Assembly (NCBI RefSeq): GCF_022376445.1
Contig: NW_025955193.1
Location: forward strand, 1 to 61,130
Origin: Fomitopsis serialis
Taxonomy: Eukaryota > Basidiomycota > Agaricomycetes > Polyporales > Fomitopsidaceae
Direction: 5' to 3'
Length of the DNA stretch: 61,130 bases
Shown: piece by piece, positions 58,401 through 61,130 of the stretch
How positions within the stretch are numbered: the first letter of the stretch is position 1
How the letters are laid out: every line of letters begins with the position of its first letter
Translations under genes and position numbers: made by a program
Notes under the pieces: model-generated
Databases searched by the model: none
What the model was told of the DNA's origin: nothing
The model's input: the letters and a program-made list of their open reading frames with translations, nothing else

Positions 58401-59690
58401 CGGATAGAGGTACGCCGCGCGTTGTGCTGCTATTGCGCCCACGATGGACTACTCACGGCTTGTAGGTTTAGACGTTGTGATCTATTGGGTGTATCATATC
58501 GCAAGCTTGTATCATTATTCGGACTTTTGGTGTTGCAGGCCAATTAGGGTGCTGGGCGCTGATGCGTTGCGAATGTGGGTGCAGGCTCAGGTTCGTCGTG
58601 CCGTGCCCTTGCTTGCGTCGTGTTTACGGCGCGCCGCCCTTAGTTCACAGCATCAGACAGAAGGCAGCCTTCTTTCCCGGCATAAGGCTGACGAGTCTGT
58701 GCGGCATTGCACAGCGACGTCAGTTCCGTCTTTCAAGTCACCTCGATTGCAATGCCCACCCTTTAACTTCCGAAGTTGTGGGGGCGGACCTACTCCTCAG
58801 CCCGAGTCCCTCACGTCAATCTCTGCCGGCAACGTCAAGATTGTCACGGTGAAACAGGAAGAACACCACGGTGTACAAGCAAGCACCCCAAGGCCACCGT
58901 GATAGGTTCGTGAAGAGTTCAGGTCGAGTCATCGATGCCTATAGTGAGTGGCGTGTAACTTAGCAGTGACATTGATCTTTCATCAAGACCACTCTGGAAC
59001 AGATCTTGCTCTAGCGTCTCGAATTCGTTCGGCGATGCCGTGAGCTAGTGCCTGCCACTTACACCGGAGCAACATCTAACTGCTCTGCAACAGCGCGTGT
59101 GATTCATCTGCGGAGCATGGACGTTGGCTATCGTATTGGACGTCGACTCGGGATTCGAGATGCGTTGTCGCTGATTGCCAGTGATGGGCAGCACGGTTCT
59201 CACACTCACGCGACGTGTCGATTGCATTGGTGAGTACTGACTCAAGGACGTACTAGAGAAGCTGCTGATGCCTTCGCGATTTAAATTGACCGCTGTTGAC
59301 GCCTTGAGGTGACTCAGGAAGTGTTGATTCGGCGATGAACTCGAGAGACCGTGACAGATCTCTGCCATGGAATATCATTGCTAAGTCCTTGGCAACTGTG
59401 GATTGCTCCTTCGGGGCACACCATGCATGATCAGAAGTTTGGAGCGCGACCGCCAACGTTTGTGACGGCGAACCAAACGGGGAACAGCCTGGAGGGTGTA
59501 AGTGATATCAGCGGTACCGCTGAGCGCCGATCGCTCGCTGTCAGAGCCAAGTCAGAGCAGGTGTCAGTGAGTAGCGATTTTATTACTGCGGAGCTATCAG
59601 GGAATTGACATATCTGACATGTGCGATCCGGGCCTATAGGGGCTAACACTTCAAGACGTTGCGTTGTCGAGCTGTACGCCGCTGTGCGCC
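58401..59690. other. Intergenic region
   Basis: It holds a 152-codon plus frame at 58444-58902 with no recognised motif and low coding appeal. The right end is the FMO-B promoter. Confidence 0.4.
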
Positions 59691-59691
59691 G

Positions 59692-59698
59692 TATAAAA
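59692..59698 (+). promoter_or_regulatory. TATA box of FMO-B
   Basis: TATAAAA lies about 95 bp upstream of the ATG at 59792, a normal spacing for a fungal core promoter. Confidence 0.5.
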
Positions 59699-59791
59699 CG
59701 AAGTGCGTCTGGGGTGTGCTGTCTTCGACAACCCACCTCCCACAATCGTCATTACCTTTGCTACGTACTCGAATAGGAATAGATCGACACG

Positions 59792-61117
59792 ATGTCTCAG
59801 GAAGAAGTCGCCCCAGTCCTTGTTGTAAGCCATTGAACATGATCATCGTCTCCATATCCTCATTTTTGTTTTTCAGGCCGGAGCAGGCCCCGCGGGATTG
59901 ACCCTTGCTCTCATCCTCGCGAAGAGCGGCGTCCCCGTCCGTATCATCAACAAAGCCTCAAGCTTCCATAAGGAGCAGCGTGGTCTCGGCCTGCAGGTAT
60001 TTGTGGCGACCATCATGCTGCACTTCCGCCGTCACTGAGATCTTTGGATAGCCCCGGACACAGGAGATCTTCCACTTCCTGGGTGTCTTGCCGGAGATGC
60101 GGACCTTGGGAATCGACCTGCAGCCGCTCAAGTTCTACAAGTTTCCGGGCGGGAAAGAGGTGCTGACGACGCTGCATCTTGTCATGCCGGAGGACCCCAC
60201 GCCCAGTCGGCCGTTTGTACGTCGTTCGCGGCTGGATGCTCATAGCCACTGGCGAAGCTAAATCGATGTTGTGTGCATGCGACAGAACAACCCCATTCAG
60301 GTGCCGCAGCATCATACCGAGGCTGTGCTGCGATCGCATCTTGCGAAGTACGGCTGCTCGGTGGAGCTGAACACGGAGCTCATCGCGCTTGAGCGGTTCG
60401 ACGATCACGTCGAGGTCACTGTCAAGAAAACCGTGGACGGCGAGGAGGTACTCGAGACGAAGAGTTACCGATGGCTCATCGGCGCGGATGGGGGCAGAAG
60501 TAAGGGTATACGCGTCCCCGGGATGTTCTGCTGTTGACGACTCGATAGGTGTGGTGCGTAAGCAGAGCGGGCTCTCGTTCGAGGGAGAGTCCAGTCCGGA
60601 GAAAGCGGTACTAGGAGAGGTGTACTTGGATGAACTGGATCCCTATGTGAGGCTGGCTTTACATCTATTAGGCCATATCGAATACTGATCGGCGCCGATC
60701 CCTAGCACTGGCACATGTGGCTCAAGTATACAGATGGCCCGCCGACGAAGTAGGTCACCCATCCGCGCGCGTCGATGAAACTGATTATCGTTTTACTCAG
60801 CCTACTCATTCGTGCGACGGAAGTCAAGGGAAGTTCTGGTTCATGCTGTCCGGCAATGTCGACCCGGAAAAGATCCTGGAAAGCGACGAATCCGTGAAGG
60901 AGGCTCTGCGGCTGGCGAGCGAACGTGACGACCTGCCCTTGGGCGAGATCGTCCACAAGACCGACTACAGGTGAGTATGCTTCAACTGTTTGATTCACCT
61001 GGATGCGACCTACGACGATATAACAGGCCCAGTGTCCGTATGGTCAACAAGTTCAGGGAGGGGCGTGTGTTCGTTGCCGGAGACGCAGCCCACGTGCATA
61101 CACCCCGGGGAGGACAG
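59792..61117 (+). CDS. FAD-dependent aromatic monooxygenase, FMO-B, cut by window end
   Basis: Exons 59792-59824, 59877-59996, 60052-60216, 60286-60499, 60549-60646, 60706-60749, 60801-60970 and 61027-61117 follow the FMO-A plan, though FMO-A's exon 2 is split here by an extra intron. Motifs are VAGAGPAGLTLALILAKSG, GADGGRS and AGDAAHVHTPRGGQ; the gene continues beyond the window and the C-terminal domain is not visible. Three exons have exactly the lengths of their FMO-A counterparts (214, 98 and 44 nt). Exon 60801-60970 is 170 nt against 171 in FMO-A, and its frame breaks between ATEVKG and KFWFMLSGN, so a 1-nt deletion near 60830 is likely. This is either a pseudogene or a sequence error. 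Confidence 0.8.
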
Positions 61118-61130
61118 GTGCGTATCAGCG

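Overview
The window looks like an Agaricomycete (mushroom-forming or wood-decay basidiomycete) nuclear contig. Its genes are split by many GT-AG introns of about 48-75 nt with CTNAC-like branch sites and very short exons. It carries DUF6589-type genes, a large eIF4G with a Lys/Glu-rich coiled coil, FMN/cytochrome-b5 dehydrogenases and phenol-hydroxylase-like flavin monooxygenases. Exon models were assembled by hand from splice signals, reading phase and agreement between paralogues. Family names rest on recognised motifs, not on searches.

Layout. 0-11 kb is an accessory region. It holds a DUF6589-type gene (minus strand) split by a 2.27-kb hAT-like element with a perfect 8-bp target duplication, a 2-kb stretch of repeated exon-like units, and an arrestin-domain gene that stops part-way through its fold. 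11.6-13.5 kb is a second terminal-inverted-repeat (TIR) element with an 8-bp target duplication; it carries a decayed alpha/beta-hydrolase (epoxide hydrolase-like) gene fragment. 13.5-16.7 kb is gene-poor with two fold-back repeats.

16.7-27.5 kb holds three minus-strand genes: full-length eIF4G (1,489 aa), a cytochrome b2-type dehydrogenase (CYB2-A, 502 aa, with a 9-nt micro-exon) and an isocitrate lyase/PEP mutase superfamily lyase (344 aa). From 29.9 kb the same gene types recur on the plus strand: CYB2-B (502 aa) at 29.9-32.1 kb and three partial or rearranged eIF4G copies at 41.6-51.7 kb. The order eIF4G(-) CYB2(-) lyase(-) | CYB2(+) ... eIF4G(+) suggests an old inverted segmental duplication. 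Between the arms lie tandem membrane-protein paralogues, a small unknown gene and a flavin monooxygenase (FMO-A, 569 aa). A Tc1/mariner-like miniature element sits at 46.8 kb. The right end has a 7-TM protein and a second, cut-off flavin monooxygenase (FMO-B) with an apparent 1-nt frameshift.

The eIF4G family is the most striking part. Copy 2 keeps an open 549-aa MIF4G-MA3 frame but lacks the eIF4E-binding end, an arrangement like animal DAP5/p97. Copy 3 is decayed. Copy 4 is nearly identical to the parent over its first exons and intron, but has a premature stop, two internal deletions and a clean 836-bp internal inversion. Metabolically, CYB2, the lyase and the flavin monooxygenases fit 2-hydroxy-acid/oxaloacetate and aromatic oxidation, but the sequence does not show that they form one pathway.
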